Source: Blastobasis lacticolella (lineage: Eukaryota > Arthropoda > Insecta > Lepidoptera > Blastobasidae). From it: a DNA stretch of 64,000 nucleotides. The stretch is from positions 9,672,001 to 9,736,000 of the forward strand of contig LR990067.1 in assembly GCA_905147135.1 (NCBI GenBank), read 5' to 3'. Shown one piece after another: positions 24,018 through 36,650 of the stretch (within the stretch, counting starts at the first letter, position 1; each line of letters begins with the position of its first letter). The notes beneath the pieces are model-generated. The model made no database searches. It saw only the letters and a program-made list of their open reading frames with translations, and was not told where the DNA came from. The position numbers were made by a program, and so were the translations under genes.

Positions 24018-24564
24018 CCTACTTATTTAGGTACACGTTTTGTTCAATACATTAAATGGGTTGGAATCAATTAAAGTAGTCTCCACACCAGGACAAGCCT
24101 GTATTGTGGAGGCCATGAATATCTGAAATTCTGAAGATACAGAGGCAGTGAAATTACGGTGTGTTAGGTTGTGGTAATGGTAATGTTGTGTAATAACAAA
24201 ACTGAAAATCGTAAAGCAGATTAAGGTAGCAACTGTAAAGAAAAATTACATTTTGACTTTTGTCTGTGAATGTAAAAACAGGAACTAACTAAAACTTGAC
24301 AGTGACAGGAACTAAACATTTTAAATGGTAGTAAATGTTATAATTTAAGTATTTATCATTCATAATCTAAAATAAAAAAAATATTGTATTATGTAATACT
24401 AACAATTTACATTGTTAGTATTATTACATTAATTATTACATTTATTGTAAATGTTATGTACCATACCTTTAACCTAGATCTAAGTTTTAATTAGCATAGT
24501 ATATTTAGGTAGTTGCATATAGTAATGTTTTGCATTATTTAATTTTGTTAATTATTTTTTTCAG

Positions 24565-25329
24565 ACTTGCAACTGGGCTCACGAAGTTAATTGTCGAGAA
24601 CCCGAATCTACAACGGCAACTTACGATGCGACCACAGAGACTATACCACCAGAAACAACAGAAGCACCTTTACCAACAACAACTACTGCCAAACCTACAA
24701 CGAATGGACCGACTACAGAAGGTACAATTACAGATTATACTAATAATATAGAAACGTCCACACACGAAACTGTGACAATACAAACTGAACCTGACACAAC
24801 TACTACAGTTGGATCTACTAATGAAACTACAACTAAAAAAGAAACTTATATAACTGATGCCAGTGTAGTTGAACCAACACCTGATACTAGCACTACAGAC
24901 AACACAAACCCAGAAACTGTGACTGATGATAATGAATTTGAAACTACTAATGAACAAACTGAATTACCTGACCATACAGCATCAGTGTACACAACTTCTA
25001 CATTTACAACAGAAGAAATTGATGCTAGCGAAACTACCGTAGATGATACGACCATTTCGAACACAATTACAACAATAAACAATGTAGGCACTACAAAGAG
25101 GACAACTACAGCAATACTTGATATTACAAATTCAAAACCGTTGACAGGAAATCCAGTTACATCACTAAACACCGATTCACCAAATACGGTGACGATTCCA
25201 AGCAATCTTTGTCCGGACGGTGCAATTGGAAATGTACAGCATCCTGATAGATGCGACGGATATATCTGGTGTCCTGTCGGCATCGAGGTATCCTGCGCCA
25301 ATGGATTAGAGTTTGATCCTGACACTGGA
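24565..25329 (+). CDS. Exon 3: end of CBM14 domain 2, irregular Thr-rich linker, start of domain 3
   Basis: Two hundred and fifty-five codons. TCNWAHEVNC closes domain 2. The linker is rich in Thr, Glu and Asp but only loosely repetitive, unlike the later exons. NLCPDGAIGNVQHPDRC...YIWCPVGIEVSC opens domain 3 and is the first example of the variant CBM14 with seven residues between Cys3 and Cys4. The acceptor is TTTTTTTCAG and the donor GGA|GTGAGT. It looks like an old member from which the repetitive exons descended. Confidence 0.85.
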
Positions 25330-25406
25330 GTGAGTATCTTGATTATCCATTAATTTTAATATATACAACTTGCTTAGGTTTCTAATATTGATTTCTTTTC
25401 TTAAAG

Positions 25407-25832
25407 ACATGCGTTGTAATAGCACCTGGAGGTTGTACAATGAGTCAAGGGACTACAAAAATAGAGCTCGAACCAACAACAACGACAGAAGCATCTACGA
25501 CCGTCGAGCCTTCCGACCAGACTACTGCGACAACACCAGAAACTACAATCACTGATGTACCGACTACTGCCAAACCAGATGTCACCACGACAGAAGCTAG
25601 CACTCATCAGCCCACGACAGTGGTATCAACCGCCCAGTCCACTACTCCGACGTCAGATGCTACTACCAGTGAATGGACAACAGTAGTCAACCCCACTACT
25701 CCTGCTAATCTATGTCCGGAAGGGGCCAGTGGAAATATAAAGCATCCAGATAGATGCGACGCATATATCTGGTGTCCTTTCGGCATCGAAATATTTTGCC
25801 CCAATGGGTTCGAGTTTGATCCTAACATTGGA
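25407..25832 (+). CDS. Exon 4: end of CBM14 domain 3, short mucin linker, start of domain 4
   Basis: One hundred and forty-two codons after a 77-base intron, the shortest in the gene. TCVVIAPGGC supplies Cys5-Cys6 with the VIAPGG variant of the DWP region. The linker holds one or two early versions of the later repeat and the TTVVSTAQSTTPTSDATTSE trailer found at the end of exons 5-15. CPEGASGNIKHPDRCDAYIW opens domain 4. The donor is GGA|GTGAGT. Confidence 0.85.
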
Positions 25833-25879
25833 GTGAGTATTATTATTTTATTTATTTTATATATTAGGCAAGACAGGCA

Positions 25880-26600
25880 TTGGCAACTGGTAAGTGACGA
25901 TGCGGCCGAAGATGAAGCATGCCCGTCTTAGAACCGCCTATTTACTCAAGCCTTGAAGGCATCCAGATTATATTGATCAGGGAACACACTTGCAGGCAAC
26001 ACGTTCCATTCCTTAGCCGTACGCATTATAAAGATCGGTACTAAATCGGTTCGTGCGGATAGCTGGAAGATCCACGACATAAGGATGAAGCGCTCGCCCG
26101 AATCGCGTCTCCCGATGGCGGCGCGGAGCCGGCGGAATGAGGTCGTGCAGCTGCTTCGCACACTCTCCGAAATGTAACCTGTAGAATACCGACAGACGCG
26201 CAACCCTATACCGATGTTCGAGGCTCTGCAGCCTAGCTTCAATCAACCGCGGGTCATAAATTATTTTCTTTGCACTTTTTTCCACCGAATCCAAAGCCGC
26301 CAGTTAATATTTGGCTAAACCATCCCAGAGGTGGCAGCAATACTCCATGCAGGATCGCACTTATGTTGTATGATCGTGCTAGATATAACTGAAAAAACTG
26401 CTTTGAAGTGAAGAACCGCCTAACCTTCGAGAGGTTACCAAGTTTATTTGCTGCAGTTTTTGCTTTGGATTCGATGTACTGACCGAAGTTGAGATTTGAA
26501 CACCAACAAGCTGTAGGTTGTCGGTAATTTCCACAGGAACATCCCGAAAAGTTTGAGTTAGATGAAATGGACTCCTTTTGGCAGAAAACAAACACGCCTG
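25880..26600 (-). pseudogene. LINE ORF2 C-terminal fragment in intron 4
   Basis: In shifting frames the minus strand encodes [40 protein letters not shown] and the [20 protein letters not shown] terminus. These are the end of a jockey/CR1-like RT and the same family as 6900-7216. It is antisense to the host gene and broken by several frameshifts. Confidence 0.7.
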
Positions 26601-26684
26601 AATTTTGTTTTAGTACATTACAGTAGTATTATGTTTAATAAGAACAAATTGATTAGGTTGTAACATTTATATCAATTCTAACAG

Positions 26685-29108
26685 GTATGCTCAGTGATAG
26701 CACCTGGTGGTTGCACGATGGGTCAAGAGACTACAACAGAGCAGGAACCAACAACTGAGCAGTCCTTACCACCCGCTACGACAGAAGCACTTACGACCGT
26801 TAAGCCCTCTGATCAGACCACTGAGACAGCGCCAGAAGCTACAACCAAACCAGATGTCACTACAACTGAAGCAACCGCGGATCAGCCCACTGCGACTATA
26901 CCAGAAGCTACAACCACTGATCCGCCGACTACGGCCAACCCAGATGTCACTACAACTGAAGCAACCACGGATCAGCCCACCGCGACTATACCAGAAGCTA
27001 CAACCACTGATCCGCCGACTACGGCCAACCCAGATGTCACTACAACTGAAGCAACCACGAATCAGCCCACTGCGACTACATCAGAAACTACTATCACTGA
27101 TCCGACTACTGCCAACCCAGATGTCACTACAACTGAAGCAACCACGGATCAGCCCTCTGCGACTGCATCAGAAACTACTATCACTGATCCGACTACTGCC
27201 AACCCAGATGTCACTACAACTGAAGCAACCACGGATCATCCCACTGCGACTACATCAGAAACTACTATCACTGATCCGACTACTGCCAACCCAGATGTCA
27301 CTACAACTGAAGCAACCACGGACCAGCCCTCTGCGACTACATCAGAAACCACTATCACTGATCCGACTACTGCCAACCCAGATGTCACTACAACTGATGC
27401 AACCACGGAACAGCCCACTGCGACTATACCAGAAGCTATAACCACTGATCCCACGACTATTACCAACCCAGATGTCACTACAACTGATGCAACAACGGAT
27501 CAGCCCACTGCGACTACACCAGAAACTACTATCACTGATCCGACTACTGCCAACCCAGATGTCACGACAACTGAAGCAACCACGGATCAGCCCACCGCGA
27601 CTATACCAGAAGCTACAACCACTGATCCGCCGACTACGGCCAACCCAGATGTCACTACAACTGAAGCAACCACGAATCAGCCCACTGCGACTACATCAGA
27701 AACTACTATCACTGATCCGACTACTGCCAACCCAGATGTCACTACAACTGAAGCAACCACGGATCAGCCCTCTGCGACTGCATCAGAAACTACTATCACT
27801 GATCCGACTACTGCCAACCCAGATGTCACTACAACTGAAGCAACCACGGATCATCCCACTGCGACTACATCAGAAACTACTATCACTGATCCGACTACTG
27901 CCAACCCAGATGTCACTACAACTGAAGCAACCACGGACCAGCCCTCTGCGACTACATCAGAAACCACTATCACTGATCCGACTACTGCCAACCCAGATGT
28001 CACTACAACTGATGCAACCACGGAACAGCCCACTGCGACTATACCAGAAGCTATAACCACTGATCCCACGACTATTACCAACCCAGATGTCACTACAACT
28101 GATGCAACAACGGATCAGCCCACTGCGACTACACCAGAAACTACTATCACTGATCCGACTACTGCCAACCCAGATGTCACTACAACTGAAGCAACCACGG
28201 ATCAGCCCACTGCGACTACATCAGAAACTACTATCACTGATCCGACTACTGCCAACCCAGATGTCACTACAACTGAAGCAACCACGGATCAGCCCACCGC
28301 GACTATACCAGAAGCTACAACCACTGATCCGCCGACTACGGCCAACCCAGATGTCACTACAACTGAAGCAACCACGGATAAGCCCTCTGCGACTACATCA
28401 GAAACTACTATCACTGATCCGACTACTGCCAACCCAGATGTCACTAGAACTGATGCAACCACGGATCAGCCCACTGCGACCATACCAGAAGCTATAACCA
28501 CTGATCCCACGACTATTACCAACCCAGATGTCACTACAACTGATGCAACAACGGATCAGCCCACTGCGACTACACCAGAAACTACTATCACTGATCCGAC
28601 TACTGCCAACCCAGATGTCACTATAACGGAAGCAACCACGGATCAGCCCACTGCGACTACACCAGAAACTACTATCACTGATCGGACTACTGCCAACCCA
28701 GATGTCACTACAACTAAAGCAACCACGGATCAGCCCACTGCGACTACACCAGAAACTACTATCACTGATCCGACTACTGCCAACCCAGATGTCACTACAA
28801 CTGAAGCAACCACGGATCAGCCCACTGCGACTATACCTGAAGCTATTACCACTGATGTCACTACAACTGAAGCTACCACTGACCAACCCACGACAGTGGT
28901 ATCAACCGCCCAGCCTACTACTCCGACGTCAGATGCCACTACCAGCGAATGGACAACAGTAGTCAACCCCACTACTCCTGCTAATCTATGTCCGGAAGGG
29001 GCCAGTGGAAATATAAAGCATCCAGATAGATGCGACGGATATATCTGGTGTCCTTTCGGCGTCGAGATATTTTGCCCCAATGGGTTCGAGTTTGATACTG
29101 AAACTGGA
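26685..29108 (+). CDS. Exon 5: longest mucin exon, with 24 tandem repeats
   Basis: Eight hundred and eight codons. VCSVIAPGGC closes domain 4. There follow about 24 repeats of 29 or 30 residues of the form TTANPDVTTTEATTDQPTAT plus TPETTITDP, over 40 percent Thr. The TTVVSTAQPTTPTSDATTSE trailer and NLCPEGASGNIKHPDRC open domain 5. A seven-repeat block of 615 bp is directly duplicated (26971-27585 and 27586-28200). The 3' end encodes FEFDTETG, shared only with exon 9 (FEFDTDTG). The antisense strand is also open for long stretches, a by-product of the repeat. Confidence 0.9.
26971..28200 (+). repeat. Direct duplication of a 615-bp block inside exon 5
   Basis: Two copies in tandem, each of seven repeats (five of 87 bp and two of 90 bp), follow the same internal order of variants DQP, NQP, DQPSATA, DHP, DQPSATT, EQP, DQP. 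Near-identity shows a recent event. Confidence 0.85.
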
Positions 29109-29144
29109 GTGAGTATTATTTTTATTACTTTACAGTAATATTAC

Positions 29145-29497
29145 AGCCTCTGTAGCCGGGCGGTTGAGTATCCAACTCGCAAGCAAGAGGTACCGGGTTA
29201 GAATCCCGATGCGGCCATGTACCAATGACTATTTTCTGAGTTATGTGCATTACTTAAACACTAACCGATGCTCTTACGGTGAGGGAAAATATCGTGATGA
29301 AACCTGCAACTTCAGGCAACTAAATTTGTAACCATGATCCTATCTGGTCAGGTTCCCCTGGTAGCAGGATCACGGAGGTCAGATGGCAGTCGCTCCACTG
29401 TAATTACCTGATCGCCAAATCCTGGATCATGGTGATGGCGGACCCCGGTCCGCCCTCGTTCTCGAGAGTTTAACCGGGACATTAACGCCAAGATGAT
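29145..29497 (+). repeat. tRNA-derived SINE in intron 5
   Basis: The head has TAGCCGGGCGGTTGAGTATC (A box) and GGGTTAGAATCCC (B box). The body ends ACGCCAAGATGAT. It is flanked by diverged copies of TATTACTTTACAGTAATATT, a plausible target duplication. The copy at 43002-43354 is its duplicate, not a separate insertion. Confidence 0.8.
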
Positions 29498-29742
29498 TTT
29501 CTTTTATTATTTTACAGTAGTATTATTTTTATATGTTTATTTTTATGTCTCACAGCATGCAACAAAGAAAATATATAATAGCAAAACATCGATTAGCCAA
29601 TTAGGAGACACCACAATTAAATTTCACAAGTTACTAGGGGTGAAAGTCTTATAAAAGTATAAAACTTAACTCAAATCGGTGAGAGAGGCTATAAATACAA
29701 TGTACAACAAAGTATGTAATAAAACAAATCGAAGAAAACCAT

Positions 29743-29955
29743 CCACCACTACAGCTCATAACAATCAATAGCAAGACTTAGGGCCTCTACCACGAAAGGG
29801 GAGGTTATTGCCCTCATCTCCATGCTTGGCAGGCGGGTTGGAGATCGCAGTGTTATAAATAGAATAATGGAAACCGCTGCTACCGATTTTCCAGCCTACG
29901 GAGACTCTTAGATCTTTTGCCTCGAAAATCAACTCTGCCGGCCACCACGCGGCCA
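29743..29955 (-). repeat. SINE-like repeat in intron 5, with 11-bp target duplication
   Basis: An inverted member of the GTCCGGCAGAGTA family. AAGAAAACCAT occurs exactly on both sides (29732-29742 and 29956-29966). The duplicate lies at 43600-43812. Confidence 0.8.
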
Positions 29956-30076
29956 AAGAAAACCATACAATGCTAAAATTCAATAAATTTATTTTTGAGG
30001 AAAAACTCTTGGCTGTAATACCTTAGTGTTATGAAAAAGTTGAATCAGTTTTTAATATTGACATTAATTCTTACAG

Positions 30077-31987
30077 GTATGCGTAGTAATAGCGTCTGGT
30101 GGTTGCACAATGGGTCAAGGAACTACAACAGAGCAGGAACAAACAACATCCGAATCGACTGATTCATTTACGACCGTCGAAACTTCCGATCCACTTACAG
30201 CGACAACTCCAGAAGCTACAACCACTGATCCGCCGACTACTGCCAACACAGATGTCACAACAACTGATGCAACCACGGATCAGCCCACTGCGACTATACC
30301 AGAAGCTATAACCACTGATCCGACGACTATTACCAACCCAGATGTCACAACAACTGATGCAACTACGGATCAGCCCACTGCGACTATACCAGAAGCTATA
30401 ACCACTGATCCGACGACTATTACCAACCCAGATGTCACAACAACTGATGCAACTACGGATCAGCCCACTGCGACTATACCAGAAGCTATAACGACTAATC
30501 CGACAACTATTACCAACCCAGATGTCACAACAACTGATGCAACTACGAATCAGCCCACTGCGACTATACCAGAAGCTATAACGACTGATCCGACGACTAT
30601 TACCAACCCAGATGTCACAACAACTGATGCAACTACGGATCAGCCCACTGCGACTATACCAGAAGCTTTAACCACTTATCCAACGACTACTGCCAACCCA
30701 GATGTCACTACAACTGAAGCTACCACTGACCAGCCCACGACAGTAGTATCAACCGCCCAGCCCACTATTCCGACGCCAGATTCCACTACCAGTGAATGGA
30801 CAACAGTAGTCACTACACCATCAACTACTATCACTGATCCGACTACTGCCAACCCTGATGTCACTACAACTGAAGCAACCACGGATCAGCCCACAGCGGC
30901 TACATCAGCAACTACTATCACTGATCCGACTACTGTCAACCCAGTTGTCACTACAACTGAAGCAACCACGGATCAGCCCACTGCGACTACATCAGAAACT
31001 ACTATCACTGATCCGACTACTGCCAACCCAGATGTCACTACAACTGAAGCAACCACGGACCAGACCTCTGCGACTACATCAGAAACCACTACCACTGATC
31101 CGGCTACTGCCAACCCAGATGTCACTACAACTGATGCAACCACGGATCAGCCCACTGCGACTATACCAGAAGCTATAACCACTGATCCCACGACTATTAC
31201 CAACCCAGATGTCACTACAACGGATGCAACAACGGATCAGCCCACTGCGACTACACCAGAAACTACTATCACTTATCCGACTACTGCCAACCCAGATGTT
31301 ACGACAACTGAAGCAACCACGGATCAGCCCACTGCGACTACACAAGAAACTACTATCACTGATCGGACTACTGCCAACCCAGATGTCACTACAACTGAAG
31401 CAACCACGGATCAGCCTACTGCGACTACACCAGAAACTACTATCACTGATCCGACTACTGCCAACCCAGATGTCACTACAACTGATGCAACCACGGATCA
31501 GCCCACTGCGACTATACCAGAAGCTACAACCACTGATCCGCCGACTACTGCCAACACAGATGTCACTACAACTGATGCAACCACGGATCAGCCCACTGCG
31601 ACTACACCAGAAACTACTATCACTGATCCGACTACTGCCAACCCAGATGTCACTACAACTGAAGCAACCACGTATCAGCCCACTACGACTACACCAGAAA
31701 CTACTATCACTGATACGACTACTGCCAACCCAGATGTCTCTACAACTGAAACTACCACTGATCAGCCCACGACAGTGGTATCAACCGCCCAGTCCACTAC
31801 TCCGACGTCAGATGCTACTACCAGTGAATGGACAACAGTAGTCAACCCCACTACTCCTGCTAATCTATGTCCGGAAGGGGCCAGTGGAAATATAAAGCAT
31901 CCAGATAGATGCGACGCATATATCTGGTGTCCTTTCGGCCTCGAGATTTTTTGCCCCAATGGGTTCGAGTTTAATCCTGACACTGGA
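30077..31987 (+). CDS. Exon 6: mucin exon, first of the amplified array
   Basis: Six hundred and thirty-seven codons. VCVVIASGGC closes domain 5 (Ser for Pro, shared only with exon 10). Five 30-residue TIPEAITTDPTTITNPDV repeats come first. A fossil exon trailer lies at about 30721-30826 (QPTIPTPDSTTSEWTTVV) without any CBM14 after it. Then come further 29-residue repeats, the normal trailer and the start of domain 6. The acceptor is TTCTTACAG|GTATGC and the donor GGA|GTGAGT. Without splicing the frame would add a hydrophobic tail of about 18 residues. Confidence 0.9.
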
Positions 31988-32211
31988 GTGAGTATTATTT
32001 TAGTACTTTACAGTAGTATTATTCTTATATGTTTATTTTGATGTCGATTAGCCAATTAGGAGACACCACAATTAAATTTCAGAAGTTACTACAGGAAAAA
32101 GTTTTATATAAGTGTACAACTTAACTGACACTTATAATTTTTATTATAACAAACAAAAAGGACATATTATTTACTAAAATATTATATAGTAAAAAAACTA
32201 ATACTAAAATA

Positions 32212-32829
32212 TTATATAGTAAAAAAATCATCCACACCGTTGTCCCGCGGAATGGTGCCCAGAAAGCTAGCTGCGTTGCCTCGTTGTATAGCAATACTTA
32301 TCCTCTGTCCGAGGAACGCGTCAGCTCTCCGGTCACCTGTGGTGTCAATCAGCTTTTTGCTTAAAACTTTAAAAAGCTTTAAAGCATCAGGGCCCAACGG
32401 TCCCAACGTCTCAACCCCAAACGGCTGAAATATGAAGTCCTGGGCTAGGCTTTCATATTTCCTACGTTTGAGGTCGTCAGCAGCAGAGGCCGCAGCTCCA
32501 GCGCCGCGGGTGGTAGAGGTTACATGGGACGGCGCCAGAGTGTCCACGCAAGTAGCGTCCCATACCAGCGCCCTCCCAAGTTTCCAAGCAATGAGCGTCA
32601 TGCCGTCGGGCCTCTTGCCATCGTCACGTACCGTACCATTCGGCTCTAATACGGCCGGTACGTTGACGGTGACAAGCGCCCTTCGGATGACGTCATTTAT
32701 TGCCGCGTGTCTGGAGATTCGGCCTGCGCTACGACTACATGACAGACCGTGGTGCCCCAGCGAATCCACATATGCACCACAGGGATACCAATGTGGATGA
32801 ACGAGGTTGACCCCCCACCTCAAACCCAA
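32212..32829 (-). pseudogene. Zinc knuckle and restriction-like endonuclease, copy 1
   Basis: About 205 codons. The knuckle reads HPHWYPCGAYV...GHHGLSC; the first Cys, present in copies 2-4 as PHWCPC, is Tyr here. The endonuclease core follows as KRPDGMTLIAW and GRALVWDATCVDTLA, with the Asp pattern of PD-(D/E)XK enzymes that nick target DNA in R2-like elements. It ends QRISIAIQRGNAASFLGT. It is separated from the RT by stops and a frame change, so it is not translated as one protein. Confidence 0.75.
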
Positions 32830-32870
32830 ACAAATAGATAACGATAAGTTATCTAAAATGGAGCCGATAT

Positions 32871-34858
32871 TCAGGGAATGGACAGCTTGAAGTCAGAATC
32901 CTGACTCCCGCTCAGAAACGGCCAAGAGACGAGCACGTTCCGAACACTAGCCGAAGAATCTATTAAATATTTTTGAACTTTTTTACAAAGTGGCTCATCC
33001 CAAAGCCGTTGGTGAATCGGAGACTCTGGGGGAGTCTCACTCGGACATAAGCTCTTCCAGGCTTGTTCAGCATCTGTGCAGCATGAGCTTTGCATAAAAT
33101 TCTGCTGTGGTCCCAAGATTTTGGATACCAGGTTTTCAGTGCTGTGCACAGATGATAAAAAAGCCGGGAGAGAAACATTATAAATTTTACGTACCCCAAT
33201 ACCGCCTAGACGAATCGGGAGAGCGGCTTGAGACCAAGAACGCGTATTTAAATTTAAATTAAGAATTTAACCGGGTATATATTTAATTTCATTGTCCAAA
33301 GGTAGAATTAAATTTTCAAATTTCTAAATCGGACTACACCGCAAAAATTAAGTAAACTCCGGGACAAACAGGCAGAATCGGAGTATATACAGGGCCATGT
33401 GTGACTTTATTTTTACCAGTTCTTCACAATAAATTTCGAATTTTGATTGTTTTTCTTTTAAGAAAGCCGGGATAGACTCGTCCATGATGGGAGCACCCAG
33501 AAGGCGGAGGTTTTCGTCGTTTAAAATTTTAATTCCCGGTGCAGTAGAGTCAAATTCAGTTATGATTTTTTCTTTGTCAGTCAATTTTGAGTCCAAATAT
33601 AACTTGCATTTCGAAAAATTTAAAGTAAGGCTGATTTTCTGGAATTCAGATGTTAAAATATGTAAATCTTTTAAAACTGTAGCTGCTTCACCTCCGAGTG
33701 TCCCGTCATCCAGGTACCAAATATTCAATTTAGACTGTAATTTTGATATTATAGGATGTATTGCCAAACTGAAAATTGCTGGTCCGAGTGGGTCTCCCTG
33801 TTGACACCCTACTTCAGAGTTCAAAACGTGAGATTTGTACATTAATTTAGAAGGGATATTGTAACATTGCCAAATGTAAGGTAGTAGTTCCTGACATTGT
33901 TGTTTAATTTCAATTAGTAGGGTGTCTCTATTTACCGAATTGAATGCGTTTTTGACGTCCACTTTTAAAACCACCTCAGCCTGGTCGTGGGTTATAAAAG
34001 CCCGCAAGGCATGTACAGCGGCTTCGCAGCCACCTTTACTTCCAAAACCAAGCTGAATAGGTTGAAACGTGGACGTTAATTTTGGCGCCAATTTTTTACA
34101 AGAAATTTTGGAGGCGAGTCTCCGAAGGTTGGTTCCCACAGCAATCGGCCTCACTCCTCCATCTTTTTTTATTAAAGCGCACAGGTTTGCACCATACAGC
34201 GTCTCAATTATATCTGCGTTTACCCTCCCCGCCATCATGACATTGATCAGGGTGGTGAGATTCTCCAAGAGCTTGACTCCAGCATCCCCGCAAGACTTGC
34301 ACAACAGGTCTTTAAGATGCTGTGATGAAAGTCCGTCGAGGACGTCGGCTGAACCGTTCTTGAAGGACATCACCGCCGTCAGAACATCGTCACAGTTAGC
34401 GGTGAGGTGGGCGGTGGTGGTAAGATCAGGAGGAGTCAGATCAGGCTGTGGTGCTGATGGGTGTTTATCTTTCAGTGCTATTAATGTTTGCTGAGAGTCA
34501 GGGGCGAGGAAATCCTGCGAAAAGAGCAGCTGCGCTGCGCCCTTTATGTCCCCATCACTCACCTTCTCTTCAATTTTCCTCAGCTTATTATATGAATGAT
34601 ATAAACGGCTTGTCTGGAAGAAATTATCCAAAGGGTTATTTTCGGAACAATTTAGTTTAATTTTGGTTGTTAGAGATTTTGAATTTTCGTTATTCACATT
34701 AAGAATATAGAATGGGAATGTGAGAAGTTGTGTCCAGGCGCGCTTTGAGTTTTCTTTTATCGTGTTTTTAATAACGGATGATAACTTGTGTGCAACTGTT
34801 ATACGAGCGTCCCGTGGTATTCTTTTTATGACTGGCACTGCCGGTTTTAGTTTTGGTC
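32871..34858 (-). pseudogene. Reverse transcriptase and linker, copy 1
   Basis: The RT frame runs from just after a TGA near 34858 down to a TAA at 33348. Polymerase motifs are intact: KKDGGVRPIAVGTNLRRLAS, VLKVDVKNAFNSVNR (motif A Asp), GCQQGDPLGPAIFSLAI (motif B) and WYLDDGTLGG (catalytic YLDD, motif C). A TAG follows 8 codons later, and a TAA unique to copies 1 and 4 interrupts the linker (frame to 32871). Upstream of the TGA the frame carries half of a C2H2 zinc finger whose first Cys codon is itself TGA. Confidence 0.8.
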
Positions 34859-35233
34859 AGGGCTCGTCCTGATTTGTGCTTGATGGAGGGGTGGTATTAA
34901 AATTTGGACACGATGATGTTATGTTATTTGGGTTTTCCTTGTGTTTTTTTCCAATATGAATATTGAGGCCACGTTTGGTATTAAAAAAGCGCGCCTGGGG
35001 GCAGAGGAATCACTGGAAAGAAGTGGCTCCATCGATTGAATGTCCTCGAATATCGGCATCGTTATTTGCACTCACTGACATACACAAAAACTATAATAAA
35101 ATAAGTTAAAAAATTAGGCAATCTTACGCTAATTATAACAATTTAAAACATACAAAGCACAAACATCCATATATCACAAAAACAACATTTTCTTTAACGG
35201 CAACGGTGACGTGCGTGACGCGCAGTTTACTCC

Positions 35234-35243
35234 GCTTTTTATA
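35234..35243 (-). promoter_or_regulatory. TATA-like box of the retrotransposon 5' region, copy 1
   Basis: On the minus strand TATAAAAAGC sits between a GC-rich palindromic tract (GCGCGCAG) and a CpG-rich leader, about 190 bases upstream of the remnant ORF. The same box is present in copies 2 and 3. Promoter activity is inference. Confidence 0.3.
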
Positions 35244-35711
35244 CTGCGCGCGCAGAATCAGACTTTATGCAGCCCTTCGTTGCTATGGCGACGGCAGCGT
35301 GGCGTTATGACAATAGTTTTGTCAAAAAATGAATATAAAAATATTTCACACGGCTTGCCCTAATGCGCAGGCTCCAGCGATGCCCATAACGCACACAAGC
35401 GCTGGCGTATACTAGACACAGTTTACAAAAGGTCAGGGGTGTTGGACCTTCGGAACTATTTATAAAACATTATAATTCACAGTGTACAATAAGTTGGTTT
35501 ACAGACTTTTTTTTTTAGATTCCAATGATAAAAAAAATCTATGACATTTGCTATACAATGTACCTCTAGTATATAATAAAACAATTCGAAAACAAACATA
35601 CAATCCTAAAATTAATTTACTTTATCTTTAGAGAAAAAGCTCTTGGCCATGATACTCTTAGTGATATGAACAAGTTAAATCAGTTTTTAATATTGACATA
35701 AATTCTTACAG

Positions 35712-36650
35712 GTATGCGTTGTAATAGCGCCTGGTGGTTGCACAATGGGTCAAGGAACTACAACAGAGCAGGAACAAACAACATCCGATACGACAGATGC
35801 ATTTACGACCGTCGAGACTTCCGATCCGCCTACAGCGATAACTCCGGAAGCTACAACCACTGATCCGCCGACCACTGCCAACCCAGATATCACTACAACT
35901 GATGCAACTACGGATCAGCCCACTGCGACTATACCAGAAGCTATAACCACTGATCCGACGACTATTACCAACCCAGATGTCACTATAACTGATGCAACTA
36001 CGGATCAGCCCACTGCGACTATACCAGAAGCTATAACGACTGATCCGACGACTACTGCCAACCCAGATGTCACTACAACTGAAGCTACTACTGACCAGCC
36101 CTCGACAGTGTTATCAACCGCCCAGCCCACTATTCCGACGCCAGATTCCACTACCAGTGAATGGACAACAGTAGTCACTACACCATCAACTACTATCACT
36201 GATCCGACTACTGCCAACCCAGATGTCACTACAACTGAAGCAACCACGGATCAGCCCACAGCAACTACACCAGCAACAACTATCACTGATCCGACTACTG
36301 TCAACCCAGTTGTCACTACAACCGAAGCAACCACTGATCAGCCCACTGCGACTACACTAGAAACTACTATCACTGATCCGACTTCTGCCAACCCAGATGT
36401 CACTACAACTGAAGCAACCACAGATCAGCCCACGACAGTGGTATCAACCGCCCAGTCCACTACTCCGACATCAGATACTACTACCAGTGAATGGACAACA
36501 GTAGTCAACCCCACTACTCCTGCTAATCTATGTCCGGAAGGGGCCAGTGGAAATATAAAGCATCCAGATAGATGCGACGTATATATCTGGTGTCCTTTCG
36601 GCCTCGAGATATTTTGCCCCAATGGGTTCGAGTTTAATCCTGACACTGGA
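35712..36650 (+). CDS. Exon 7: mucin exon
   Basis: Three hundred and thirteen codons. VCVVIAPGGC closes domain 6. A few TIPEAITTDP repeats, the fossil trailer (about 36081-36185, QPTIPTPDSTTSEWTTVV) and 29-residue repeats follow, then the real trailer and the opening of domain 7 as HPDRCDVYIWC. Val in place of Ala is shared only with exon 12, marking the two as counterparts. It follows the retrotransposon-bearing intron and precedes a 359-bp intron. Confidence 0.9.

Larger units (their letters stand above)
32127..35540 (-). mobile_element. Retrotransposon copy 1 (RT plus restriction-like endonuclease) in intron 6
   Basis: The flanking intron text (TACAACTTAACT to the left, ATGACATTTGCTATA to the right) is contiguous in introns without the element, which sets these limits. 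Minus-strand order is: 5' region with a TATA-like box, remnant N-terminal zinc finger, RT, thumb/linker, zinc knuckle, PD-(D/E)XK endonuclease, AT-rich 3' region. This order is that of non-LTR retrotransposons with a restriction-like endonuclease (R2/R4/NeSL-type). It is dead: two TGAs upstream of the RT, TAA and TAG just after it, a frame break before the endonuclease. A 25-bp stretch near the 3' end is tandemly duplicated in this copy only. Confidence 0.8.

Noticed and set aside
34850..35060. Selenocysteine reading of the TGA in the zinc-finger position
   Set aside because: The element has other stops (TGA, TAA, TAG) and a frame break in every copy, so a dead ancestor explains the TGA without recoding. 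No SECIS-like structure was identified.
32127..35540. Independent retrotransposition into four introns
   Set aside because: Identical insertion point, shared stops and matching intron flanks in all copies point to segmental duplication.
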